From Burkholderia contaminans (GTDB lineage Bacteria; Pseudomonadota; Gammaproteobacteria; Burkholderiales; Burkholderiaceae): a DNA stretch of 64,000 nt. Below are positions 25,197-34,834 of this stretch, one piece after another (within the stretch, counting starts at the first letter, position 1; each line of letters starts with the position of its first letter). Position numbers and translations under genes: made by a program. The DNA lies in assembly GCF_029633825.1 (NCBI RefSeq), contig NZ_CP090642.1, positions 1,054,001 through 1,118,000 on the forward strand, read 5' to 3'. The notes beneath the pieces are model-generated. The model was not told the DNA's origin, ran no database searches, and saw nothing but the letters and a program-made list of their open reading frames with translations.

Positions 25197-26987
25197 TCAG
25201 AACTGGTCTTCCGTCAACGCGAGCACGCCCTCGTTGCCCTTCGTGCCGACGATCGACGCTTCGAATGCGCCTGCCTGCACCAGCACGTGCTCCGCATAGC
25301 ATTGCGCGATCGCGATCTTCGCGTCGAAGAACGCCGGATCGCTCGCGCGGTTCGCGTGCGCCGCCACCAGCGCGCGGCCCATCTGCCACCCGCACAGCAC
25401 CACGCCCGCCAGCTTCAGGTACGGCACGCTGCCCGCGAACACCGCGTTCGGGTCCTGCTTCACGTTCGCCACCACGTAGTCGACCACCGACGACAGTGCC
25501 TTCGCGCCCTTCTCCAGCTGCGCCTTCACCGAGGCCGCCGCCGCACCGTCCAGCTTGCCCAGCGCCGCCACGGTGTCGCCGATCTCCGCGATCAGCGCCT
25601 TCGCCACCGCGCCGCCGTCGCGCATCGTCTTGCGGCCCACCAGGTCGTTCGCCTGGATCGCCGTCGTGCCTTCGTAGATCGCCAGGATACGTGCATCGCG
25701 GTAATACTGCGCCGCGCCCGTCTCCTCGATGAAGCCCATCCCGCCGTGCACCTGCACGCCCAGGCTCGCCACGTCGTTCACCATCTCCGTGCTCCAGCCC
25801 TTCACCACCGGCACCAGATACTCGTAGATTGCCTGATGACGAGCCCGCGTCGCCTCGTCCGAATGGCGGTGGGCAATGTCGCTGTGCGCGGCAGCCACGT
25901 AGGCCAGCGCCCGCGCGCCTTCGGTCAGCGCGCGCATCGTGCCGAGCATGCGGCGCACGTCCGGGTGATGGATGATCGTCACCGACTGCTTGGCCGAACC
26001 GTCCACCGGGCGGCTCTGCACGCGCTCCTTCGCGAATTCCGCGGCCTTCTGGTATGCACGGTCGGCCACGCCGATCCCCTGCATGCCGACGCCGAAGCGC
26101 GCCGCGTTCATCATGATGAACATGTATTCGAGGCCGCGGTTTTCCTCGCCGACCAGGTAGCCGATCGCGCCGCCGTGGTCGCCGTACTGCAGCACCGCCG
26201 TCGGGCTCGCCTTGATCCCGAGCTTGTGCTCGATCGACACGCAGTGCACGTCGTTGCGTGCGCCGAGCGAGCCGTCGTCGTTGACCAGGAACTTCGGCAC
26301 GATGAACAGCGAAATGCCCTTCACGCCTTCCGGCGCGTTCGGCGTGCGCGCCAGCACCAGGTGGACGATGTTGTCCGCCATGTCGTGCTCGCCCCACGTG
26401 ATGAAGATCTTGGTGCCGAACACCTTGTACGTGCCGTCGCCCTGCGGCTCGGCGCGCGAGCGCACCAGCGCGAGATCGGAGCCGGCCTGCGGCTCGGTCA
26501 GGTTCATCGTGCCTGTCCATTCGCCCGAGATCAGCTTCGGCACGTAGCGCTGCTTCTGCTCGTCGGTGCCGGCCGTCAGCAGCGCTTCGATCGCGCCGTC
26601 GGTGAGCAGCGGACAGAGCGCGAACGACAGGTTCGATGCATTGAGCATCTCGATGCACGGCGTCGCGATCAGCTTCGGCAGCCCCTGGCCATCGTATTCG
26701 GACGGATGCTGCAGCCCCTGCCAGCCGCCTTCGACGAACTGGCGGAACGCGTCCGCGAAGCCCGGCGTTGCGGTCACGACGCCGTCCTTCCAGCTGCTCG
26801 GGTTGCGGTCGCCTTCGACGTTCAGCGGGGCCAGCACCTCGCCGCAGAACTTCGCGGATTCCTCGAGCACGGCCTGCGCCGTGTCGTAACCGGCATCCTC
26901 GAAGCCCGGCAACTGCGCAACGGCGTCGATGCCGGCCAGTTCCTTCAGCACGAACAGCATGTCCTTGACGGGGGCGTTATAGCTCAT
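25197..26987 (-). CDS. Acyl-CoA dehydrogenase, 596-residue FadE-like family
   Basis: A 596-residue flavoenzyme. Typical acyl-CoA dehydrogenase motifs are present: TGTMNLTEPQAGSDLALV, GTKIFITWGEHDMADN, GVGMQGIGVADRAYQKA and the late LAIYEGTTAIQANDLVGRK with the usual catalytic glutamate position. An extra C-terminal domain of about 120 residues is found in the long subgroup that also includes DmdC. It desaturates acyl-CoA at C2-C3 and passes electrons to ETF, whose quinone reductase is encoded next. It is first gene of the beta-oxidation operon. Exact chain-length preference cannot be read. Confidence 0.93.
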   Translation of the reverse strand: MSYNAPVKDMLFVLKELAGIDAVAQLPGFEDAGYDTAQAVLEESAKFCGEVLAPLNVEGDRNPSSWKDGVVTATPGFADAFRQFVEGGWQGLQHPSEYDGQGLPKLIATPCIEMLNASNLSFALCPLLTDGAIEALLTAGTDEQKQRYVPKLISGEWTGTMNLTEPQAGSDLALVRSRAEPQGDGTYKVFGTKIFITWGEHDMADNIVHLVLARTPNAPEGVKGISLFIVPKFLVNDDGSLGARNDVHCVSIEHKLGIKASPTAVLQYGDHGGAIGYLVGEENRGLEYMFIMMNAARFGVGMQGIGVADRAYQKAAEFAKERVQSRPVDGSAKQSVTIIHHPDVRRMLGTMRALTEGARALAYVAAAHSDIAHRHSDEATRARHQAIYEYLVPVVKGWSTEMVNDVASLGVQVHGGMGFIEETGAAQYYRDARILAIYEGTTAIQANDLVGRKTMRDGGAVAKALIAEIGDTVAALGKLDGAAAASVKAQLEKGAKALSSVVDYVVANVKQDPNAVFAGSVPYLKLAGVVLCGWQMGRALVAAHANRASDPAFFDAKIAIAQCYAEHVLVQAGAFEASIVGTKGNEGVLALTEDQF

Positions 26988-27726
26988 GGTCGATGTTCCA
27001 ATCAGACGTTATATGAGGGGCGCGATGGGGCTTGATGCGGGAGAACCGGCTCAGGCCCGTGCGACGACGTGAGGCATCGTAATGCTGTGGCGGTGGATTC
27101 ATATTGTCATATCCGGCCCATGTGGTGACAAAATCGGCCACGGGATTGGGGGTGTGGCGGGGAAAGGCCGGCTGGGTGGGGGTTTGGGCGGGGGTGGGTT
27201 TGGCGGGTTTGGGGATTGGCGAGCAAGCTGCGTGCCGCGCTGGCGGGCTGGTGCCGGCGAGATGGCCAGGTTTGCGCGGTGGCTTTCGGACTACGGGTTT
27301 ACCTTGAGCCGCGGTGGGCACGACGTCGGGGTAGAGATCTTCCGCGCAGTCGTTGCCCGAAGACGGCAACCGGCCAAGATGAGACATCGGGCAGGAGCAC
27401 GGCAATTCTTGACCATCGCAACCTCAACGCGCCGCGCATCGGTCCATGACCGCCGTTCGTTCGCTCATGCTACGATTCGCAGTGCCTGATCGACAAACGA
27501 AAACAGGCATTGACCCATCCGTAGCGAACTGCAGCAGACCCCACTCACGCAATGTACGCAGCTGCCTGGCCTCCCTCGAAAACGCACTGAAAGCCGGTGT
27601 CGATGCAGTGATTGCATCCGCGTTGGCATTCGTCCCGGACCTGTTGCCAATAACAGTCCGGGGATCTCGCTCGAATCGACTTATCGCGTCCAGATTCGTG
27701 CGATTGCATTTTCACGAGACCACGAC
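26988..27726. other. Long intergenic region with G-rich block
   Basis: No gene supported. The left part should carry the promoter of the acyl-CoA dehydrogenase operon, and the right part that of the proline dehydrogenase gene. At 27174-27214 the plus strand has repeated runs of three to five G separated by one to three bases, a strong G-quadruplex-forming pattern. Open frames through this region have repetitive G/W/R-rich composition and no family resemblance. Confidence 0.55.
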
Positions 27727-28647
27727 ATGCGTATTTTCAATACGATGGCGGCTCACGCCATCCCGCTCGTTCCCCGTTCGCTGATCCGTAAGATTTCGCA
27801 CCGCTATATCGCTGGCGAAACACTTTCCGATGCCCGCGCGCGCATTCATGCGCTCCACGCAGCAGGCTTCCGAACGACCGTTGATGTGCTGGGCGAGACT
27901 GCGTCGACGGTCGCTCAGGCGGAGTCGATGACTCGCGACTATCTCGATCTCGTTCACGCGCTTGGCGTGCATAACGAGCCTGCCGAGCTGTCGATAAAAC
28001 TGACCGCGCTGGGGTTGCATCTCGACGAAGACGCATGCACGGCGCGCGTCGCGTTGATTCTACGAGCGGCGGTAACGCACGGAATCAGCGCGTGTATCGA
28101 CATGGAGGACATCAGTTGCACCCAGAAAACACTCGACACATTCTTGAAGCTCGAAGCCGACGCACATCCAATCGGAATCGCGTTGCAAGCGTATTTGACG
28201 CGTACGAACGAAGACATCGTTTTGCTCAACGCTCGCAAGAGCCGCATGCGCATTTGCAAGGGAATTTATGCGGAGGCAAATGAGCATCTCGTCACCGGTG
28301 CATCGAGGGATCGGACAGCGATCAACGCGCACTTTGTTCGGCACGTCGTGAGTGCGATTCAGGCGGGATCATTCGTGGGCATTGCAACCCACGACGCACA
28401 ATTGATCGACTCGCTAACCAACTGGCTGCAACGCGAGCAGGTCGATAGGTCACGATTCGAGTTCCAAATGCTGCTGGGGGTGTGCGAACCGCTGCGTAAC
28501 GCTTTACTTTCGCAAGGATTCAACGTGCGCGTCTATGTGCCATATGGTCAGGACTGGTATGGCTACAGCACCCGGCGAATCAGGGAGAACCCACGTATTG
28601 CCGGATATATCCTGTCGGCGATGATACGTCGTGATCGGATTCGTTAG
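27727..28647 (+). CDS. Proline dehydrogenase family protein
   Basis: A 306-residue FAD enzyme of the monofunctional PRODH type. It has the beta-alpha barrel landmarks VDVLGETASTVAQAE, LSIKLTALG, IDMEDIS, RICKGIYAEANEHLV, IATHDAQLIDS, FQMLLGV and the C-terminal VYVPYGQDWYGYSTRRIREN. It oxidises proline to pyrroline-5-carboxylate and passes electrons to the quinone pool. No P5C dehydrogenase domain is attached or adjacent, unlike PutA. GC content is lower than in surrounding genes. It stands alone on the plus strand. Confidence 0.9.
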   Translation: MRIFNTMAAHAIPLVPRSLIRKISHRYIAGETLSDARARIHALHAAGFRTTVDVLGETASTVAQAESMTRDYLDLVHALGVHNEPAELSIKLTALGLHLDEDACTARVALILRAAVTHGISACIDMEDISCTQKTLDTFLKLEADAHPIGIALQAYLTRTNEDIVLLNARKSRMRICKGIYAEANEHLVTGASRDRTAINAHFVRHVVSAIQAGSFVGIATHDAQLIDSLTNWLQREQVDRSRFEFQMLLGVCEPLRNALLSQGFNVRVYVPYGQDWYGYSTRRIRENPRIAGYILSAMIRRDRIR

Positions 28648-28940
28648 CCGTTGCGGCATGCACCGTGAATCGGAACGAGCCGGATCGGTGGTCCGGGTTC
28701 GAACGACAGCTGCCGAGAGGGGCGACTGAACGCTTCGGTCGGCTACGGCCGACCGTGTCGGGCTGCATCCGGCCAGGAAGCGACGTTCCGTCGTGACAAT
28801 CGTACATCCGCGTATGGACGGTCATGCCTGTTGAAGGCATGGCCAAGCGTCAGTCACTGCATGAGTCTGATGGACGCTGCTGTGATCCAGTTATTTTGGC
28901 GTCTGATACATTCAGCTGGAATCCATTTCGGGGGTATGTC

Positions 28941-29291
28941 ATGAAGCTTCGTACCGTGTATTTGAAGGTGAGTGATATGGGCGAGTCCACGTCTTTCTGG
29001 GAGCGACTTCTCGGATATGGACCGCTTAAGCAGTCCGGCAAGTGGACTGAATTCATGATCGGCACAAACAGACTGGGCCTTTTGTTGAACGATTTTGGAG
29101 ATGAGATAAAAGGTAGCAGCTCCGTGCCTGTCTTTGAGTTCGAAGAAAATGCGCTGCACGAATTCGTGAAGCGGGCAACAGAAAACGGAGCCTCCGTCGT
29201 GATGGACGGATTGAAGATCGAGTCCATGAAAAGCATCGTATTAAGCAGCCCGGACGGACACGAGTTCGAGCTTTGCATGTGCCGCGACTAA
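28941..29291 (+). CDS. VOC (glyoxalase/bleomycin-resistance) family protein
   Basis: A 116-residue protein with two beta-alpha-beta-beta units of the vicinal oxygen chelate fold: KLRTVYLKVSDMGESTSFWE and then LHEFVKRATENGASVVMDGL ending SPDGHEFELCMCRD. The usual first metal ligand (His in strand one) is replaced, since the segment reads TVYLKV, but the final Glu position is present, so metal binding may be altered. Function is open (isomerase, dioxygenase or drug binding). The ATG at 28941 is chosen because the longer frame upstream has no VOC resemblance. Confidence 0.75.
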   Translation: MKLRTVYLKVSDMGESTSFWERLLGYGPLKQSGKWTEFMIGTNRLGLLLNDFGDEIKGSSSVPVFEFEENALHEFVKRATENGASVVMDGLKIESMKSIVLSSPDGHEFELCMCRD

Positions 29292-29572
29292 CCAACAGCT
29301 TTGCAGTTCGTCGCATGTCGTACGAACGACCACTTGCCGGCAACGAAGGGCCGTTGAAAGAGCCGCGACGAAAGTCCCATCCGGGACGAAAGCGCCTATT
29401 CTCCGTGCCTGACAGCCGACGTTCTGTGCAGATGCTCAGCCGAACGTCCACAAGTTAGCGTCACGTGGAGCAAGCTCGTTGCCACAGAAAGGCTCTGTCG
29501 ATGGGCGAATTTTGTTCGGCCCACAATCTCTGTGATCCATGTACGGGCAGGTCAAATTCAACGGAGCGCTGA

Positions 29573-30373
29573 ATGACGGTCATCGCACAACTTTCGGATA
29601 TTCATGTCCGGCCTCACGGTGTCCTATATCAAGACGCTGTGGATTCGAATGTCATGTTTTCGGCAGCCGTCGATTCGCTGAACCGCATTCGACCTGAGCC
29701 GGACCTGGTCGTCATCTCCGGCGACCTTACGGACGAGGGCACCGAAGACGAGTATCAAAAACTTCGCGAATTGCTTGTCGAGTTGAGGCGACCGTTCGTG
29801 GTTCTGCCGGGTAATCATGACGACCGTGGCAAGCTGCGAGCCGCGTTCTCGGATCACGCGTGGCTTCCGAACGAGGGTGCACTCTCGTTCGCGCTAGACG
29901 TGGGCGAACTACGCCTCGTGGCGTTGGACACCTCCGTTCCTGGACTACATCACGGTGAACTGGACGCCGATACCTTGGCGTGGCTCGACAGTGAACTGAC
30001 CGAGCATCGCAGTCGAACCGTGGTTATCGTCATGCACCATCCACCGTTCATGACCGGCATTCCTTATCTGGACATCTACGGGTTGCGAAATGCGGATGCA
30101 TTTGCCAGGGTTCTTGCGCGGCATAGCAACGTGGATCGCATTCTTGCCGGGCACGTCCATCGGTCAATGCAGACGCGTCTCGGGAGCGTTCCGGTACTCA
30201 CCTGCCCGAGCACGACCACCCAGATTGCGCTGCGAGTTGAAGCGGACGCGCAGCCCGCTTCTTTTCTCGAACCACCGGCATACATGCTGCATCGCTGGAC
30301 AGGTCGCGGTCAGTCGGCGGTCTCCCACTTGTGTTACGTGGGGCATTTCGAAGGCCCGTTCCCCTTCGCGTAA
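29573..30373 (+). CDS. GpdQ-like cyclic/glycerophospho-diesterase
   Basis: A 266-residue class III metallophosphoesterase. All metal-binding blocks are present: QLSDIHV (D-x-H), VISGDLTDEG, LPGNHDDRG, VIVMHHPPFM and ILAGHVHRS. Length, order and the C-terminal PPAYMLHRW segment resemble Enterobacter GpdQ, a dinuclear-metal glycerophosphodiesterase that also cleaves other phosphodiesters; CpdA-type cAMP phosphodiesterases are the nearest alternative. It is cytoplasmic, with no signal peptide, and stands alone on the plus strand. The physiological substrate is not determinable. Confidence 0.88.
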   Translation: MTVIAQLSDIHVRPHGVLYQDAVDSNVMFSAAVDSLNRIRPEPDLVVISGDLTDEGTEDEYQKLRELLVELRRPFVVLPGNHDDRGKLRAAFSDHAWLPNEGALSFALDVGELRLVALDTSVPGLHHGELDADTLAWLDSELTEHRSRTVVIVMHHPPFMTGIPYLDIYGLRNADAFARVLARHSNVDRILAGHVHRSMQTRLGSVPVLTCPSTTTQIALRVEADAQPASFLEPPAYMLHRWTGRGQSAVSHLCYVGHFEGPFPFA

Positions 30374-30775
30374 GCGCCCTCGTCAAGCACACAGCGGCAT
30401 GTTATCGGCAAGCAACGACCGCTTGTTACCTCCGAGCAGACATCTCGACTTTCGACGTCAAGCTCCGCAACGGGTCGAAGTGTGAAGCCCTTCTCGCCTG
30501 GTACAAGAGAATGCGGGAACGCCCGAGTGCCAAGAACCGGCCGGCATTTGCCTGAAATTGCAGCTGTGGCCTGACTTCATTGATGAACGACTACTCTTCG
30601 GTCGCTTCGGTTGCAGCGCCGGGGCGACCGGCACCCATGAGTTGGACTACTTAACAACTCGATCTCGACTGGATGACGACGAAGCCAGGAGATGAGCTTT
30701 CACGGGTTCGACGGAAGCCACGTTGAGTTCGGGTCGTCTACGGCCCGCTGGAAGGCGCGTTGATCGGAACCGCCG
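30374..30775. other. Intergenic stretch, no intact gene
   Basis: No complete gene seen. A short frame ending at 30555 finishes with EALLAWYKRMRERPS, reminiscent of the last helix of glutathione S-transferases, so it may hold a gene fragment; this is weak. The remainder shows nothing recognisable. Confidence 0.35.
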
Positions 30776-31297
30776 CTACCGGCCTGGCCATCCGGCCTTC
30801 TGTGCCCGGTCGAGCGAGGCTCGCACGACCAGACGATGGAAAGGAGCGATAACGCCAAGATAGGCCCGACCCAGCAGGCGGTTGTAGAAGACAAGCGTCG
30901 TGACGATCAATCGCTGGGGCCGGTCCTCGGACGCAGGCTGCACGAGAACCGACATGCGGAAATCAAGATGCGTGTCGTCCTCGCCCAGAATGATCTCGTC
31001 TTCATGTCGTTCGAACACGCGGAAAATACTGAGCCGGTCGCCCTTCGCGACTTTCAGATCGATCGCTCTTTTAAGGCCGAATGGCCATACGGCAATGTCG
31101 CGAACGCCCAGCAGCATCGCGATCCACTTGGGTTGCCCCGCAAAGATGTATCGAGCGAGAGACTCTGCGTCGTTGCAGGCAGTCGTTGGCAAGTCCACCG
31201 AAAACGCGTCGGCAAAATCAGCCTTGTCGTACGACCGGCTCAGCCGTGAGGTTGCCGGCAGGCCGATCGGTTCAGCCTTCGTCGAATTCGTCTGCAT
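30776..31297 (-). CDS. DUF2867 family protein
   Basis: A 173-residue soluble protein matching the DUF2867 pattern: a central WPFGLKRAIDLKVAKGDRLS, then FRVFERHEDEIILGEDDTHL followed by LDFRMSV, and a C-terminal RLLGRAYLGVIAPFHRLVV. The biochemical role of the family is unknown. Members are often encoded beside TetR regulators, as here. The ATG at 31297 has GGAG seven bases upstream and is preferred over the earlier in-frame start. It may belong with the TetR gene 244 bp upstream on the same strand. Confidence 0.8.
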   Translation of the reverse strand: MQTNSTKAEPIGLPATSRLSRSYDKADFADAFSVDLPTTACNDAESLARYIFAGQPKWIAMLLGVRDIAVWPFGLKRAIDLKVAKGDRLSIFRVFERHEDEIILGEDDTHLDFRMSVLVQPASEDRPQRLIVTTLVFYNRLLGRAYLGVIAPFHRLVVRASLDRAQKAGWPGR

Positions 31298-31541
31298 GCC
31301 CATTCTCCATGCGTTCAAGTTGCCCGGCTGCCTCGGCGCGGTCCAAGCGAACGCAGGCGAGAGAATCAGCGTGACATATTCGCGCTCGAACCGAAGCCAA
31401 CCTGATCGTGGCGGTCGCAATGAACAATGCCAAGACGTTCATCCGGCGGCTGAGCGTCTGCGAACGGACATTCGCGAAAGACCGACGCTCTTCACAGGAT
31501 GATCGGTGCCAATTTCGTCCGGCCGGGATCATTGGACCGGA

Positions 31542-32123
31542 TCACCTCTCGGGATCGGCCCACCTTTGCACACTCACCTGTGCCAGCGCCTCGAATATAG
31601 CGGGCGTGCGTTCCAGGCGGGCGATCGTCCGCGCGCCTTCGAGCGCGGCGACCAACGCGGCTGCGGTAGAGGACGCGCGCGTGGGAGCGAAACCGCACCC
31701 CCTGAAATGCTCCGCAATGATCTCGGTCGACTCGACAAATCCGCGCGCGACCCGTTTGGTCAGCTCGGCGTCGAGCGCGGGCAGCTCATTCGCCAGATTT
31801 TGCATCAGACACCCGTACTGGAAATCAGAGGCGACCATTTCGGCCGCGAATGCCTTGAAAATCTGATGAACAAAATCCAGAGCATCACCCGTCGTATTCG
31901 ACGAGATCTCACGCAATACAGCAATTCGATTCGCAATGTAATCATCGATTGCTTCTTCTGCGAGTTGTGCCTTGCCGCGTGGAAAGTGAAAGTAGAACGA
32001 TCCTTTGGGCGCACCGCTTTCTTCAAGGATCTGGGTCAATCCCGTCGCAGTGTAGCCCTGGATGCGAAACAGTCGCTGGGCGGTGGCAATCGCGCGAGCG
32101 CGGGCGTCAGTCTTACGTGGCAT
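31542..32123 (-). CDS. TetR family regulator (LmrA/YxaF-like)
   Basis: A 193-residue repressor. The TetR domain includes ARAIATAQRLFRIQGYTATG and the recognition region ESGAPKGSFYFHFPRGKAQL. The C-terminal domain (DFQYGCLMQNLANE) resembles the LmrA/YxaF group that responds to small lipophilic compounds. It is divergent from the Tat-exported alpha/beta hydrolase gene, with a perfect 18-bp palindrome 50 bp from its ATG, so it very likely controls itself and the hydrolase. Confidence 0.9.
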   Translation of the reverse strand: MPRKTDARARAIATAQRLFRIQGYTATGLTQILEESGAPKGSFYFHFPRGKAQLAEEAIDDYIANRIAVLREISSNTTGDALDFVHQIFKAFAAEMVASDFQYGCLMQNLANELPALDAELTKRVARGFVESTEIIAEHFRGCGFAPTRASSTAAALVAALEGARTIARLERTPAIFEALAQVSVQRWADPER

Positions 32124-32172
32124 GCGGCGAACATAGCACGTTTCGCTTGATGATTCTATGGCGATTGGCATA

Positions 32173-32190
32173 GTATGGTGATCACCATAC
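32173..32190. promoter_or_regulatory. Perfect 18-bp palindrome, likely TetR operator
   Basis: GTATGGTGATCACCATAC is a perfect dyad without spacer, lying 50 bp before the TetR start in the 322-bp divergent gap to the hydrolase gene. TetR proteins of this type commonly bind such sites to repress both promoters. The rest of the gap shows no gene. Confidence 0.75.
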
Positions 32191-32445
32191 CAGGAGCCCG
32201 GCTATGCCCCTCGACCCGATCGCAAGTCAGGAAGGTTCGTTCAGTGATGCGCAGCCTGCCCGGATGGCGGCAGGACTAGCTGAAACCGAAGGTGAAGCGT
32301 GCGGGTTTCCTCGCTCACCGTATGCAGCGCGCCTTCGTGTTGGGGATGATCGCCCTCGATTGCCCGGCAGCCGTGCGAATTGTTCGCCGCGTGCGTTTTC
32401 GCTGAAGCTGAAGACAGCGCTTGCACGGGGACGGGGCGTTCCGTC

Positions 32446-33753
32446 ATGAGTCGCCCACTTCGCTTCGGGCCATCGGCGTCGCGCCGAGCCTTTCTGGCAA
32501 TGGGCGCGGTCAGCCTGTTTGCGTCGTTGATTCGGCCCGCCCGCGCAAACCCCATGGGAGGAATTGACTTGTCCACCTCAACATATGGCGATGGAACGCT
32601 TCCGAAGCGGGTCCGCTCGCGCATGATCCACGGGGTCAACGGCCTCGATGTCCATATTCTCGAGGCCGGCTACGAGAACCCCGGCCGGCCGCTCGCACTG
32701 CTTCTGCACGGTTTTCCCGATTTGGCTTACGGGTGGCGACACCTGATCCCGATTCTGGCTGACGCCGGCTACCACGTCGTGGCACCCGACCAGCGGGGTT
32801 TTGGCCGCACCACCGGTTGGATCAACGACTATGACGCCCCGCTAGCGCCCTTCAGCTTGTTGAACATGACGCGTGACGCGCTCGGACTGGTTCTGGCGTT
32901 GGGGCATCGGCGTACGGCAATGCTCGTCGGGCACGACCTCGGCTCGCCCGTCGCGGCCTATTGTGCGCTGGCCCGACCTGACGTCTTCCCCTCGGTGGTG
33001 CTGATGAGCGCACCGTTCCCCGGCCCACCGACGCTTCCGTTCAACATTGCGGAAAGCGATACATCGCCGGTTCAACCGAACACGGGCAATCAGAAGTTGG
33101 CGGCTGCGCTGGCGGCGCTCGACCCGCCGAGAGCGTATTACCAGCAATACCTGAGCACACGGGAGGCGAACCATGAGATGTGGCACCCCCCTCAAGGCTT
33201 GCACGCGTTTCTTCGTGCATTTTTCTACGTCAAGAGCGCCGACTGGCCGGGAAACAAGCCGCATCCGTTGAAGGCGCCAACCGCGGCAGAGCTTGCGCAA
33301 ATGCCCACCTATTACGTCATGGATCTCGGCAAGACGATGCCCGAGACCGTCGCTCCATTCCACCCTTCTGCCGCCGAGGTCCTGGCCAGCAAATGGCTCA
33401 CCGAGCCGGAACTTCGGGTGTACACGGAGGAATATGGCCGCACGGGGTTTCAAGGCGCCCTGCAGGCTTATCGCGTCTTTTCCGATCCTGACCTGAACGC
33501 CGAGTTGCGCCTGTTTTCGGGCAAGACGATCGATGTCCCGTCGCTCTTCATTGGCGGCAAGCGCGATTGGGGCACGTATTCGGCGCCGGGCGCGCTCGAT
33601 CTGATGAGGACGAAGGCGACGACGAGAATGGGAGGCATCGAGCTGATCGACGGCGCTGGTCACTGGATCCAGCAGGAGCAGCCGGTGCGGCTCGGCGAGC
33701 TCCTGCTCGCCTTCACCAGGGAGGTGGTTGGGGCGGATCAGTCCGGCAGTTAG
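32446..33753 (+). CDS. Tat-exported epoxide-hydrolase-like alpha/beta hydrolase
   Basis: A 435-residue protein. The N-terminus SRRAFLAMGAVSLFASLI with a following ARA is a twin-arginine signal peptide, so the enzyme should fold in the cytoplasm and act in the periplasm. The hydrolase core has the oxyanion motif LLHGFPDLAYGWRH, the nucleophile elbow LVGHDLGSPVA with Asp as nucleophile (epoxide hydrolase or haloalkane dehalogenase type), and a late GAGHWIQQEQP carrying the catalytic His. The reaction is probably epoxide opening; dehalogenation is the alternative. It is likely repressed by the divergent TetR protein. Confidence 0.87.
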   Translation: MSRPLRFGPSASRRAFLAMGAVSLFASLIRPARANPMGGIDLSTSTYGDGTLPKRVRSRMIHGVNGLDVHILEAGYENPGRPLALLLHGFPDLAYGWRHLIPILADAGYHVVAPDQRGFGRTTGWINDYDAPLAPFSLLNMTRDALGLVLALGHRRTAMLVGHDLGSPVAAYCALARPDVFPSVVLMSAPFPGPPTLPFNIAESDTSPVQPNTGNQKLAAALAALDPPRAYYQQYLSTREANHEMWHPPQGLHAFLRAFFYVKSADWPGNKPHPLKAPTAAELAQMPTYYVMDLGKTMPETVAPFHPSAAEVLASKWLTEPELRVYTEEYGRTGFQGALQAYRVFSDPDLNAELRLFSGKTIDVPSLFIGGKRDWGTYSAPGALDLMRTKATTRMGGIELIDGAGHWIQQEQPVRLGELLLAFTREVVGADQSGS

Positions 33754-34165
33754 GTCGGGGAATGGCTATCGTTGCGCTTGAAAATATCGCGCGGCTTCCG
33801 GACCACCGTCCCTTCAGGTCCGTCACGTTTCAGTGAAGCGCGTTGGGTTGGATGGCTCAGGTCCGGCATTGGCTTCAGGCTCTGCTGCCCTCGATCGAGG
33901 AGTGAGTGCCACATGCTCCCCGACGTGGAACGACGTCTCGGTGCCAGATGCACTTCGCGGCCGAAAGACGTTCCACTCCAGACACCTGCTTCGCGTCGGT
34001 CCCAAGGACCGCATCGGGTGCAGCCGCCCACGTCGGACGGCAATCGGCCAGTTGCCGGAAATCAGGACCGGCGGGTGCCGGCCAGGAGCGGACGGTCGAC
34101 ATGGCCGTTCAAATTGCCGACAATTACGGGCTGATCGAAACGGATACTTCTCACGACGATAGGAC
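33754..34165. other. Intergenic stretch, no gene seen
   Basis: Several overlapping open frames occur in this GC-rich stretch, but none has a ribosome site, domain resemblance or consistent codon use. Presumably it holds the promoter of the following lipoprotein gene. Confidence 0.4.
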
Positions 34166-34654
34166 ATGATGAAAGGACCGGCTTTACTCGCCTTGGTATT
34201 GCTTTGCACGGGATGTGCCAATTTGAAACACCAATCGCGAGATCCAGCCGCGCTCGCAACCCTACCTGCCGATCCAGATCAGGCGAAGGTACCTCAATGG
34301 GTGTTGGTGAGTCCGCCGTACCCGTTGACGCTGTCCAAGAAGGTCGAGATCGACTTGAACTCGATTCACAAAACAGGCGACGGCGGTATCACCGTCTGGA
34401 GCCGCGACACCTACATCGACGAGCAAGTCGTTTCGCCGACGGAGACTTACAGAATTGGTGAAGCTAGGTATTGGTTCGATTGTGCTCGCAAGCTGTTCAA
34501 CATCGACTATGTTCATACGAGGAAAGGTAATGGAGCGTTGGTTCGATCACGCCTGATAGAGATTGCAACTCGTCAGACCGATAATCCAATTCCACCGAGG
34601 TCGTTGATCAGCGCTGAAGCGGACCTCGCATGCAGCTACGCCGAGAAGCGATAG
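34166..34654 (+). CDS. Putative lipoprotein, surface-adhesin-E-like
   Basis: A 162-residue lipoprotein: a hydrophobic signal followed by the lipobox LCTGC (Cys near residue 17). The mature part contains VEIDLNSIHKTGDGGITVWS and YWFDCARKLFNIDYVHT, alternating strands with an aspartate-serine-type pattern reminiscent of the surface-adhesin protein E family (PF16747). That resemblance is from memory and weak. No operon partner; it converges on the next hydrolase gene. Function unknown. Confidence 0.7.
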   Translation: MMKGPALLALVLLCTGCANLKHQSRDPAALATLPADPDQAKVPQWVLVSPPYPLTLSKKVEIDLNSIHKTGDGGITVWSRDTYIDEQVVSPTETYRIGEARYWFDCARKLFNIDYVHTRKGNGALVRSRLIEIATRQTDNPIPPRSLISAEADLACSYAEKR

Positions 34655-34834
34655 AAAACGACGGTTTGCTATGTCCTCGTGGAACAAGCACGATCTCGCG
34701 GTGCGCGCTTTCGATCGAGGACTAGCGTCACCCTTTGACGAACGTCCGCTACTGGCAAATATGAAGGACCGCTTCGGGTCGGTAACGGCCGTCGCAAGAC
34801 CTTGCCTCAACCAGGACGCCCGACCCGATTCCCC

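Noticed and set aside
22227..27035. A 1,602-codon open frame on the plus strand
   Set aside because: It is the antisense of the beta-oxidation operon in a GC-rich genome; His/Arg/Ala-rich composition, no domain and no ribosome site.
30331..30555. Possible glutathione S-transferase C-terminal fragment
   Set aside because: Only about 15 residues resemble a GST end, with no N-terminal domain; too weak to annotate.
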